In this document: piece after piece, positions 22,955-34,718 of the stretch | Position numbering within the stretch: the stretch's first letter is position 1 | Layout: each line of letters starts with the position of its first letter | Assembly: GCF_040054535.1 (NCBI RefSeq) | Contig: NC_090795.1 | Location: 2,579,501 to 2,643,500, forward strand | DNA: 64,000 bases | Source of the DNA: Antennarius striatus | Lineage: Eukaryota; Chordata; Actinopteri; Lophiiformes; Antennariidae | Direction: 5' to 3' | Notes under the pieces: model-generated | Databases searched by the model: none | The model's input: the letters and a program-made list of their open reading frames with translations, nothing else | What the model was told of the DNA's origin: nothing | Position numbers and translations under genes: made by a program

Positions 22955-23760
22955 ATGGAACGTGGAACCCTGATGAAGAGCGCGCTGGTCGCCGTCGTCC
23001 TCTTGGCGCTGGTTCGCTCTGGATCAGCGGGTAAGGATATTTGGATGCGGATAAATGAAGTGGTTTGAAATATTTTTCCATTTATTTTAAAAGCTTTTTG
23101 TCCGTTTCTTGACTTCCAGTCGATAAGCTGACCTCCTACTGCAGCGTGACCAGCAGACAGGAGATCACCGACGCCATCCTGGGATATAGGGTCCAGAGAG
23201 TTCACCCCCCAGCTGTCATGTAAGTACAGCACGACTACACGGATTTAGATCTAGTTTCACCAGCTCCATCCTACATCTGATGGTGTAAATGCTAAAAAAA
23301 CTACTCAAAAGAAGAATTCTTTTCATTTCCACATGATGTGTCTGAATTACGATGGTTTTTAATCTCCCGTCACGTTTGTTTTTCCTTCAGCTTTCAAACA
23401 GCAAAAGGTTTTTTCTGCAGCTACCCCGGCGCTCGCTGGGTTCGCCGCAAGATCGAGGCGTTTCGGTGAGTTTGTTAAAATTTTATATGTTAAAAAAAAT
23501 ATTGATTTTATTCAATCTCTAATCTCAAACGATCTTTTCCTCGCAGGAATGCAAAAGCTGTGACCGCTACTGCTTCTGCCCCGCCTTCGTCCACCGTCTC
23601 CCTCCTCGCCATCATCACATCCGCCGCCTCACCTTCACCTTCATCTCTTCCACCCTCCTCATCCTCGATTCCTCCTTCATCCTCCTCCTCCTCTGCTCCC
23701 TTCTACCCTTCCTCGTCCGAGGCGACCACCCACGAGACGCCCTCCTCTTCCAGCCAATGA
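22955..23760 (+). CDS. XC-type (lymphotactin-like) chemokine with long mucin-like tail
   Basis: A secreted chemokine. Four exons (22955-23030, 23120-23219, 23391-23465, 23547-23760) join in frame to 154 aa. The signal peptide MERGTLMKSALVAVVLLALV is nearly that of the CC gene at 19927. The mature start VDKLTSYCSVTS has Tyr32 where the sister has Cys32, and a three-codon deletion (HPPAVIF against PPCVRAIIF) removes Cys57. Only Cys33 and Cys68 remain, equal to Cys2 and Cys4 of a CC chemokine. This is the defining pattern of XCL1 (lymphotactin). Like XCL1 it also has a long Ser/Thr/Pro tail, about 67 residues after the helix RWVRRKIEAFRNAK. Frame and splice sites are intact, so it looks functional. 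XC chemokines are known in fish; whether this is their orthologue or a separate conversion needs a tree. AATAAA lies at 24070-24075. Confidence 0.88.
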
Positions 23761-24824
23761 GAACGGAGAACGAGTGCGTCAAGACGCTAACAATCAGACT
23801 GACGCTTTAGATCGTACTCGAACAAAATGATCGTGTTAAATTGTTAACTCTAGATGAATATTTAGTTTCTTTTAAAACCTTTTCATTGTAAGGATTTATT
23901 AGTTTATTTTAATTGACCAAAGCTGACCGAAGTGTTGTTTACTAAATGTGTTTACTGATGTTTACAAAACTTTATCATGGATTTAATTCAACTTGACTTG
24001 AACTGCTCTAAGAAAGTATTTTAAGATATTTATTGATATTTAAACTTGTAAAAATTTATTAGGGTAATTAATAAATGCTGCATCTGAGAGTCTGCATATG
24101 TGTTTGTTTGTTTGTTTGTTTGTGTTTATCTTCATCTTGTCCGACAAAATCAAGATTCTCAGTTGAGGCGTCCTCTGGTGAAACGTTCACGTGATTCCAT
24201 CCACTAGTTTCTCCTGAATCCTTTAAACCCAGAGTCTGGATGGGCGGAGCTAAAAGGTGGCTGAAGGTCAAGAGGTCATTTAACCCCTACCAGACCAGGA
24301 AGTCCGGCTTCCTTACACACACCTGTTCATTCGAGTGAAGGCTGAGGGTCTTCATCACCATCGTCACATTAATCACCAGCTTCATCGCGTCACTCTGCAT
24401 GTGACTGAGGTCCAATAAACGCTGACATCACTTTGCTGAATCACTGCTGAGTCACTTCTATCACTATCTGAAAACATGTGATTCCCGGGAAATCGGAGGG
24501 AAGTGGTGAGGAGCTGATTTGAAGCTGTTCATCAGGGTAACTCCAGCCATCGTGAAGCTTCAGCTTCATCTGCTGACGGGTTCAGATTCGCCTGATTGAA
24601 ACTTCTCCTCACGCATCGAGTGACAAAAGCATCTAAATATAATTGTACCTTTAAACGTCAGTGAGAAAACCTACGCTCATATCACGAAAGTGATGCATTG
24701 TGGGTGTTGCTCACACCCCAAACCCACCCAACCTCTGTGAAACTAGCAGGAAATATCAGCATCCATTACCTTTAGTAGTTTCAAGCCAACCTCTTAAATG
24801 CTCAGTCCACCAGGGAGTCCAGCG
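23761..24824. other. 3'UTR of the XC-like gene and intergenic sequence
   Basis: The first 300 bp resembles the 3'UTR of the CC sister gene, sharing 'gaaagtatttt', AU-rich motifs and AATAAA. After that no exon or repeat family was recognised, apart from a short (GTTT)n run near 24102-24121. Confidence 0.5.
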
Positions 24825-24911
24825 ATGAAGATGCAAACGAGGGTTCTGTCCATCCTCCTCCTCCTCTTGGCCTGCCGTGCAGCGTCTGCAGGCAACTGTA
24901 ATACAGAATAA
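24825..24911 (+). pseudogene. Orphan chemokine-like signal-peptide exon
   Basis: The frame MKMQTRVLSILLLLLACRAA followed by SAG looks like a chemokine first exon and then runs into a stop at 24909-24911. A GC-type donor is possible after TCTGCA at 24890 (GCA|GGCAACT region), but there is no GT donor at the expected place. No CC/CXC exon was found in the 1.6 kb downstream. The likely explanation is a dead copy of another chemokine gene. A 28-residue secreted peptide is possible but unsupported. Confidence 0.4.
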
Positions 24912-25390
24912 TTAGAATTACAATTATTAAATATGCCACTAGAAGGAAAAACTCCACCTTCTCAAAAAAAACTTTCAGTTATCTTTAAATCAAATATGAC
25001 CGTAAACTGGAACGAGAGAATTTTTTATTTTACTTTATGTCAACACTTTCATTTCCATTTTTCTTTCGACTTTCAGTTGGAGAAAACTCAAGCTCCACTT
25101 TTAACAGTTTCTTCTCAAGAGGCCAAAATGCTGGATATAATTCCAGCATTTTAAGACTTCTCGGAAAGATAATAAGAAATATATCTAAAAAAAAAAAGTT
25201 AAATATATAAAAACTAAGAATTAATTGCTAGCCAAACAGCTTCCCTGACATTAGAATTTATTTAGATTATTAAGAATATTTAGGTCACACTGCGAATCCA
25301 CTTCCAAATCAATTGAACCTGAATAATATTTATACTGTACAGTATTGGACAGTACAGTACTTGTTAATTTTGAGTTTTAATCTCGTCTTT

Positions 25391-25407
25391 GCTGCCATCT
25401 AGTGGAC
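25391..25407 (-). promoter_or_regulatory. Candidate CTCF site at the end of the chemokine cluster
   Basis: On the minus strand this reads TCCACTAGATGGCAGC, a full match to the CTCF core. It lies between the last chemokine relic and vipr2. Motif match only. Confidence 0.45.
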
Positions 25408-26933
25408 AAAGGCTGAGCCTGCGTCATTCCGTTGAACCGTTCAGCACTTTTGGAGTTTAATCATGTTAGCAATGACATACTCACGTAAACCGGAGTAACG
25501 CAAAAGGACATTTTAAAATATTAATAATAAATGACTTCTGACGTCAGACTGCAGCCACTGACGTCAATTCTTACCACAACACTCACAGAATTCCCATAAT
25601 TGACGCTGAACTCCACCGGGTTGAAATGAAAAGAACGTACGGATAGTTAAGCACGACGGGTTCGTCCAGTCACGTGATTGAGTTTGTCCAATCATGCACT
25701 TTGTGGGCGGGATCTCTGGAAATTAACCAATTATATTATAATTATCTACTAGATTTCCGGATTTCAATGTGTTTTTGAAAGTAAAGATTGGAGTTTCTTT
25801 CGGTTTATATTAGATAATCAAACATTTATTTTAAAACCAAAGTTTATTGCCATAAAGTTCAATAGAATAACATTTATCAGCTGGTGGATCAAACTCAACT
25901 CCTTTAAAGGAGATCCAGTAAAACATGAGACTCACTTTCAGGTAAACACAGAGAATATTCTCAGGTCAGGGCAAACATGACCCCTAGGAGAAAAATAATG
26001 TTTTTTTATTTATTATTTATTTTCAGAATTGGGTTTATTTTGTTATTTACCAACAGAACAACACCGGTGACCTCTGACAGGATGGGTCAGGGTGAGCTGT
26101 CAAGATCAGATAAACGCCTCGCATCAGCGAATTAACTGTCAGCCAATGGAAACAAACATAAAAAGATGTGGAAGTTTTCTGAGAAACACAGTTTATTTTC
26201 ATCGAAAAACATTTAAAATATTTACTTTATTCAATCTCAACTAAAACCAAGCTGATGAATATTCTGGTCAAATATTCAAACAGGGAAAGAACAAACTGAT
26301 GAATTAGAGTATAAAGTACTCGACAACTACATGAATTTAAAATTTTAGGATGTGTAGGAGGTTATTGCATTATTATTACAGCATTTATGTTTTATTTATA
26401 CATATTTCCTTCTCTTTTCAATATATTGGACACTATTGCTGACAGAGTACACCCTTAATAAAAAATGTAGTTTATATGCATCTGTGCATAAAAAACAAGC
26501 ATGACTCAAGTTTGATAAAAGATGTAATAGAAAAACAGTTTCACAGGTTTACATCTGAACCCAGTCAACATCAATACAACTGTTAATAAAGACAATAAAA
26601 AAAACACAATCAAGGCAAGAATGGTTTTTGGCTTTCCTTTGGGCATCTCTGCATTAAAGCACAAACATCCATAAACATCCTTTTTAAATTCTGATTTCAG
26701 ATCATAGATTGTCAAATTCTGGATGAAGACCTCAAAGTTTGGGGGGGAAAAAGGCACAAAAGCACCTTTACAAAAAAATTCAAACCTGAATGGGACCCCT
26801 TGTTTTAAGTGAGCTGCAGTAACAGTTTACTTCCTGACCTTTGACCTCAGGTTCAGATGGAGATCCTACAACGAAAGACGGATGAAGGTAGTGAGATGAA
26901 TGACCAGAGGAATAATCCGTGTGTCCTGTAACA

Positions 26934-27005
26934 TGAGGGACCAGTGAGGTCACATGGTGAGGGACCAGAGGTCACATGGTGAGGGACCAGAGGTCACATG
27001 GTGAG
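26934..27005. repeat. 22-24-bp tandem repeat, three copies
   Basis: The unit TGAGGGACCAGAGGTCACAT (plus GG) occurs three times, the first with a 2-bp insertion. It lies in intergenic or 3'UTR sequence of vipr2. Confidence 0.9.
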
Positions 27006-27546
27006 TCAGCTAATCAGGCTACAACTAAATTAAACTCTATAATATCTAGTTTCCTTGGACCCACTCTAGAAAGTTAAAAAGTCATAAAATTGAGCGTCGC
27101 TCAATGGGGAACTTGGATGGCTGGGAGGCGTAACCCTATTGGCTAGAATAACAGCCAATCAAACAGGTCAACTAACTTCCTCTAAAGTGGACTTTAGAGC
27201 TGTTGGTAAATCTGTTTGAAAACCTCTCCAACAGCTTTAAGACCAATAAAAAAAAAGAAAAGAAAAATCAAAGCAAACAATTCTATTACTAGTGTAAAAA
27301 ATCTAAACTATTAAAAATTCAAAGATAATTGAAAAAAAAAAAAAGTTGGAAAAGCATCCAACCACTGAACATATGGTTTCAAATGACGAATGATTTCAGC
27401 AGGCACTGTTCTGACACACGTGTTGAACTGAAGACACAGCTTCGGTCTCTGGAGCAGCGAACGATATGTCCACAAAAGGTTTGTCTGAGTCTTTAAAAAG
27501 GTGAACTGGTTCTGAATGTCCTCCCAAATATAAAAACCAGGGCCGG

Positions 27547-29137
27547 TCAGAGTGTGGTGGTTTCCGTCTGCAGGATGGACTGGGCTCTGGCGTGCCTGGC
27601 AGACGGCGCGCAGGTTTCGGTGCCGTTCCTGCTGACGGACAAGGTGTGCATCCTGTAGTCCCGCCCCCGGAAGCCCCTGAAGGACAGGTGTCTCCACATC
27701 CTCCTCAGCTCGATCTGGACCTTTTCAAACAAAACCGACTTTAAGTTGAAGCAGAGAATCTAGAAAACGTGAGATTGAGCTGCGACTCACCTCGCTGTTG
27801 AGGAAACAATAGAGGACGGCCACGATCAGACCCTATAAAACACACCCACAAACGACACGCAAGTTAAAAAAAAACACTGCAAAGAAAAGTTCCTCCAGAG
27901 GCGGGGAGAGAAACCGGTGACGCGTTCCTGACCTGGAAAGACCCCAGCCCCAGTTCGAAGAAGATCTTGATGTAGTTCAAGGTCTTGTTGGTCGGCTCCA
28001 TCAGGTAGACGAACACCACGTAGTTGATCCCGAACAGAGGGATCAGAAGGAGGGTGGACTTAGCCAGACGCCTGGAGAACACACACACACACACACACAC
28101 AATGCATTTTAAAGCTGTTAAACATTTCATCACTGGGATGTAATCTTTATATAAATCAAAAAAGTGCGAGGTTAAATACTTGTACTGCGATTGCTCGTTT
28201 CCTCCCACGTCGGTGCATCGCACCTTCTGCACCAGGATGCGGATGATGCTGATGAAGAGGATGAAGTTGATCTTAATAGACAAAAAAAAAAAAGAAAAAA
28301 GCAGGAAGTCAGAATTTAGTTTAAAAACAAAAAGAAGTAATGACTCGACTTCACAAAAAAAAAAAAAGACGTTGTAGGACACACTCACGATGACCGACGC
28401 CATGATGGGCCAGTTGATGAGTCTTCTGGGGACGGGGTTCTCGTTCATCTCCCAGCACCTGTAAACACAAACAGGAAATGTTAAGTTCTACCGGATCTCC
28501 TTTTGTCGCTTCGCCCTGCAGCGCCGACGGGTCGCTCACCTGGTGTCCTCCAGCTTCACCCGACAGACGATCCACGCCACCATGAAGACCAGAGGGATTC
28601 CTGAGAGACAGGGGGGGGGGTAACAGAGAGTCTGCTTAGCTTCACCAGGAAACGCAAGTGGCGCTAAAACGCGTTAAAGGAGGAAGAGCTGCTGGAAACC
28701 CCCCCAACCCCCCCACCCCTGGTCGCGTACCCCAGCCGATGAGCAGGTAGACGGGGAAGCGGATGGAGTAGTTGTGGATGACGAGCAGCAGCGTGTGGAG
28801 GTAGAGACCCTCCACCAGCAGCCAGAAGAAGTTGGCCATGATGAAGTAGTTGGAGAACACCAGGCTGGCCTTACAGTCCACCTGGAGGACCACACACACA
28901 CACACACACACACACACATGCAACACACACGTTAGCCCTACAGCTAGGATTGGCATCAAAAAAAGGAGTCCACGGCCGTATTTTGGGGCGCTCACCAGCG
29001 ACGGCTGCGTGCTGCAGTCGACGGTTTCGTCGTCGGAGAAGAGCAGCGCGTCTTTGATGAGAACGGCCACGGCGCGCAGGATGAACGACACAAACAAGTT
29101 GAGATGGATGTAGTTCCTGGTGCAGTAGAGCCTCCTG

Positions 29138-29179
<42 letters not shown>

Positions 29180-29803
29180 AATGTTAAGAAGCGTGTTTAC
29201 AGAGGGTGTCGGTGCGCGGAGCCGCTGGAGGACGTCGGATCTAAACACGGCGATAGCGGCGAGTGAACGGCTGGAGCGCGTCCAGACGGGGATGGAGATC
29301 CCGTCACGGCTCGGCGTGTTGGGAAACGTTTTGAGTTAGAGTGTGTTTAAGTGTGCAGCGTGTGTGTGTTTATGTATTGTATATCCTGAATAATCCTTCA
29401 TGCATCCTGTGTAGAAACCAGCTGGAGTTAAAGGTCAAGACCTTTGCACATGAATGATTTCAGTTTGGTGTTTGAGCTAAAATTAGATTAAACGCCAGAT
29501 TAAATCCATGAGATTAAGAATTTAATGTTCTTTAAATTCCTTCCAGCAGCATCTCTGAGGCTAAACCGGAGCGATTTTTAACGAAGCCTAGAATAAAACA
29601 GCAAATATAAATCAACGGGTCAAGAATGGTGCAAGACGACGATATTCAGACGTGAAAAAACAAACAAAAAGGGCGACGCAAATAAACGTCCGTGTTTGTG
29701 TTTACCTGAAGGAACAGATGATGGCGATGCTGGTGAGCAGAGACACGAGGGACAGGCTGTGGCCCAGAGTGGTCAGGATCTTCACCACCCTGTAGAACAC
29801 CAG

Positions 29804-29839
<36 letters not shown>

Positions 29840-30180
29840 ACGACACGTTAGACGTGCAAAAACGCAAAGGAAAGCTGCTTCGATTAATTTAACCGTTATT
29901 TGTCTCATTTATCTGTGTTTGGACAACATGACCTCATGCCCTCAGTTAATTTCCACCTTTATGGAACAACAAGCTTCCTTATCGTAATAATAAATAAATA
30001 AAATCTGATGTTGCCAAAACATGGCATCCTTATCTCCGTGGCGACGACACATGGCGGCGATGACATACAGGCCTGTAGTCGACGTGGAAACGTCAACACA
30101 ACCCACGAGCTTCAAGTCCCAGCTGTGTTTTCACAGACAGGAGAGGCTCTTTCACAATAAGAGCATGATTAGGATCAGCA

Positions 30181-30220
<40 letters not shown>

Positions 30221-30954
30221 TGGTGCCTGGCACTCATCGCTGTCATTTCTAAACAACATTCCCCACTTGTGAGACACTATCTGGCGATGAACCACACACA
30301 CACACACACACACACGATGTACAGTATGCATATTTGGACTTTCATGAGCAGAAGCACTTTAACAAGAAAAGGATGATCCATCGGGACAGAACTGTTTCTG
30401 ACACATCGCGGTTGGACTTTTCTATCAACACAGGGAGCGGGTTCTCGTCTTGCAATCAGCAACCTCACCAGTAGAGGTCACCAAAGCCTACACGCTTCAG
30501 AAAATTACCTCGGCTTAAAATATTACTAGTCCAAACCAGTTAACGTTTAAACCATGGGGATTAAGAAGCACACACACACAGGAAACATCCTGTCCATCTT
30601 TACGGTACATGCAGCTCCATCACCATAGCAACACTCCTGCTCTAAAGACTTCCACTTGTGGATTCGCTCTTCCTCCCATCCACCGTACCGTTTTCTTTTG
30701 TTTGACCCTCATCCTTACTTCCCGCCTTTCATCCTTTCCCACTTTATTACACTCGACCCTCACTTCCCTTTTCTGCATGCGTTCACCACATCTTCCTTTG
30801 TGTTTATCCTCCTCCGTGATTCAATCAACACTGAAACATTTCAGAATAAAAGTCATTGTATTTTCACTTTAAAATCCAGACTCTCTAGGAAACATTTTTC
30901 CGTCACATCATTAGTACTTTAAGTTAAAGGCTTCTGCACTTCTTCCACCTCAGT

Positions 30955-30990
<36 letters not shown>

Positions 30991-32559
30991 TCCTGAGCCC
31001 GATTCTCAGGCCTTCTGGCTGGGAGCTGATGACCTGCTGGCCCAGACTCACTGCCTTCTATGTCCAAACACGACTCCCATCCATCAACCCCGTCTCTCCT
31101 CCCGTCTCCTGCTCCGACAGCAGAGAGTCACGCTGAACCTCCTGGTCAGGACAGCGCTCCAAATCTGGTGGGTCATCTACTGAGGAAACCTGGAGATGCT
31201 TAAAATACGGATAGACGTTCAACATTTCTATTCACATCTGATCGGACTGGAATAAATCGATCGTCCCCGGAGCGCTGCGATCTGGACGGAGACTATTTTG
31301 ATCCTGCGCAGGCCCCAGTTTTATGTCTGCTCTAAACGGTTTAAGAATAGAAAATTAGATTAGATGTATTTGAAAAAGACAGGAAATGAGAAAGAGACAA
31401 AACAGTTCGGTGAATCGGAAACATCGTAGAGTGCGTTCGGGGGTGGGGGGGGGGGGTTGAAAAGTGACGCCGTGACACGATTTCGAAGAGCCGTCGCTGC
31501 AGCCGGAGAGAAGGAATTGGAGCGAGTCGCATGAAATATTCAACAAAACCATCTCGCAGACGCCGTGCATGTTGGATTCAAGCCAACGCTCCTTCCTACA
31601 GATACTTTTCATTTCCTGAGCGAAGCGTTTCTGCACCTTGATTCCTCAAAATCAAGTCAGCTTCATGGTTATTAAGTAAAACCTGCTCATCCGATGACGT
31701 CTGGGTATGTTAGTGCATTATTTTTAAAAAAAACGGGAGTCCGTCCCGTCTGGCGGGCGAAGAGCGATCCGAGGACACGTCTGAAGTGTCTCGACGAGCG
31801 CCGGCGGTGACGTCTGGACTCGGCTGAATGTTTTCCAGACGGAAAACCTCCGTCCTCTTCAACAGGAAACAAATAGAAGACAGTCAAAGAGCGAGGATCC
31901 CACACCTGAGGGCTCTGGACTGGATCAGCAGGCAGCTGTGTGTGCTGTTCCACTGCTTCCTGTCACACAGTGTACAGTACCCGACTTATTGGATTCTCCC
32001 TCTATTTATTAGATTACACCTCAAAAACTTGTTCAGATTTAGATTTTGTAAAGAGTTTTGATATCAGGATTGTTTCAAAATGCCACATTCAAACTCCCTC
32101 GTTTTTCTAAACAAAATCTGTAATGGAGCTGGCCTCCGAAAAAGGATCTTAACTAGTTTTTTTTCTTTAAAGCTAAATAGTAATAATATTTCAAGCAAAA
32201 ATGTCAACTTTCCTACTTTCTGCTTTGCAAATGAAAGCATTTCCTATTAATTGAAGGCTTTGGCAAAAACGCAAAAAAGAGGAAGTCACAGCGGCCGTCA
32301 ACATCCGCTTCGTATTAATCGCTATGGGAACTGACAGATGAGATCAAACAATCCCATCAGATGTAAACACTCGGTGACGTAGCGACAGCTGCCGCCGCGC
32401 TGAAGTGGTGAACATAAACCTGGCGACGGCGATCCGCCCCAATATTTATTTGACCTCTGGTGGTTTCACCCAATCCTGAGCCACACGTAAATCACTCACT
32501 GTAGTTTATACAAGACGGCCCGTTCGGAACGCTGGTGTGTTTCTGCATGCATTGCAACA

Positions 32560-32604
<45 letters not shown>

Positions 32605-34178
32605 TTATCTCCTCGTGAGCCTCTGATACGTTTATCTGAATTTATGCGCCGTAATCAGATTTACAGCGATCGTAAACCAGATTATAAGAGCGTTGGAACT
32701 TTTGCAAGTTTGCACAACGAGGCAGCGGCGCAGCGCGAGTCACGGCGCAGATCGGACACAAGATTCTCGTAAACCTGGATGTTCCTCGCTGGTTTAAGGC
32801 CCGCTCTTAGGGGGGGGGATGCAGCTGCGACTACAAGCAATAACTGGTGAGGTCAGAGAATTAAATCGGTGACGTCACAGGGGACGCCCCGAGGCGGCGC
32901 CGGGACGTTAAACACAGGTGGTGTGTTTTTTTTATTTCATTCCTACAACCACCTGCAACTTCCAGGAGGGTTGAAATCCTCGGAGGAGTCGTCTGTAGAA
33001 GGGAAGGAATTCCTGCCGTTTTTCTTTCCATTTGTAGAGAAACAGGAATGGGAACAAACGAGGAGGATTAGAGGAGAGAGAGAGGAACCGAACCCCACGA
33101 CTCGGCTGGGGGTGGGGGTGGGGAGTCTAAGCCCGTGTCTCGCCACAAGTCTCAGCTGCTCCGCGCAGGATCACGGAGGGTTAAAATGCTCAGAGTTGGG
33201 TCATGCAAACTGGAAGAACACCCCCACTTCCAGGTTGGGAAACGTCTTGTGTTCCAGAATATGAGATAAAAATGGGCGACAAGTGAAGAGAAAAGGAAAA
33301 ATTCTACTAAAAATTAAGAAGGTGTGGAAACAAAGTCCACCGATCCTGAGTGCATCCATCCATCTGGGATTTAACTAGTTCTTCCCAGGTGAAAACAGAC
33401 CTGATGAACCCGACGGGGGTCCTACAGGGAGAGTCTGAGCCCAGCCATCGACCGGAGGTCAAAGATCTGTCAGCCAAAACCCCCCCCTTCCCCTCCTTCC
33501 TCACGTCCGATCTGCTCCCTCAACCCCGACCTTCCTCAGCATCGATCTCTGTCAGCGTGGGCTTTGATCGGATAAACACGCGTGCAGAGATGCCTGCATG
33601 AAATCTTTTTTTTTAATACTTACAAGAAGTTACGAAACAAAGAGATGAAACCTAGAAGATCAAGTTTGTAAAATCTCATTTTGGACGTTTTTTTAAAAAA
33701 ACGTACAGCTAAAAAAAAAAAAAAAGGACAGTGAACGCACCTCTCTGGCTCCATCCTTGTTGTCGGACCAGCAGGCGATGGTGATGACGGGGTATACGCG
33801 TGACCAGCCCCTCGCCGTGCAGGTCCTGCTCAGGTTCCCTGAGACACACAAACAGATTTCAGAACCGTCAGCGACAATTAAGAGGATTTTATTTCTCACT
33901 TTTTTTTTTTTTGCTCCTTTTTTCAGAAATTTTGTTCTTCATTTAATTTGCAGATCCTGCACTCAATAGATCCAATCGATTTGAAAATGGAACGCCCTCA
34001 TCGGCGCAAAAAATAAGGGTGAAAAATAAGTTTCTGAAATCTTAAAAAGGTAAGAAAATTAAAAAATTTGAGTAAGAACGACTGATAGAAACAGAATCAG
34101 AAGCTGAAGAGGGACAGGAAGTGAATAATTTGAGGAAGGGCTGATGGGGCGGAAAGGGAAGCAGGGGGGAAACAGAAG

Positions 34179-34223
<45 letters not shown>

Positions 34224-34678
34224 TGCACATCAAGGTCCGTCTTTCTGGATCAGCACCAAAACTCAAGCAGCTCTGCTTCTAAAACTGGATAAACCCCCCC
34301 CCCCCAAAACAAGATCTGACGGTGACGGCCGATGGAGCGCCAGGGGACTCACCGTTCTTTCCAAACAGGTGCACGATGGCGGAGGGACAGGGGAGGGTCA
34401 TCACCTCGCCCACGGCGGCGCTCTGCCAGCAGGACACATTGTCCCACTCACCACGACATCCTGGACACACACAGAGGGAAGACGCATCACTCACGCCGCA
34501 CGCCACTTCCTGTTTGGCGTTTCAGCGCCGTGACCCTGCACCTGAGGCGATCAATCAATAATCAGTTACTTTTCACCTCTGAAACACTTTTTCTGGTGTG
34601 AAAAGTCACTGGAATATTTAGTGGAAATGAAAATGGATCAAAAAATGTGACCCAATGACGAATGTCACGGTTTGGATT

Positions 34679-34718
<40 letters not shown>

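Larger units (their letters stand above)
24912..27546. other. Intergenic stretch and probable vipr2 3'UTR
   Basis: AT-rich sequence with no recognised exon. It contains a strong CTCF-like motif at 25391-25407 and a three-copy tandem repeat at 26934-27005. The part next to 27546 should be vipr2 3'UTR; its end is not determined. Confidence 0.45.

Noticed and set aside
23120-23219. Reading the XC-type gene as a pseudogene because two cysteines are missing
   Set aside because: All frames, splice sites and the remaining Cys pair are intact, and the loss pattern matches a known functional class (XC).
24933-25154. Possible downstream exon of the orphan chemokine leader
   Set aside because: The frame has no CC/CXC motif and no proper acceptor; its residues do not fit a chemokine core.
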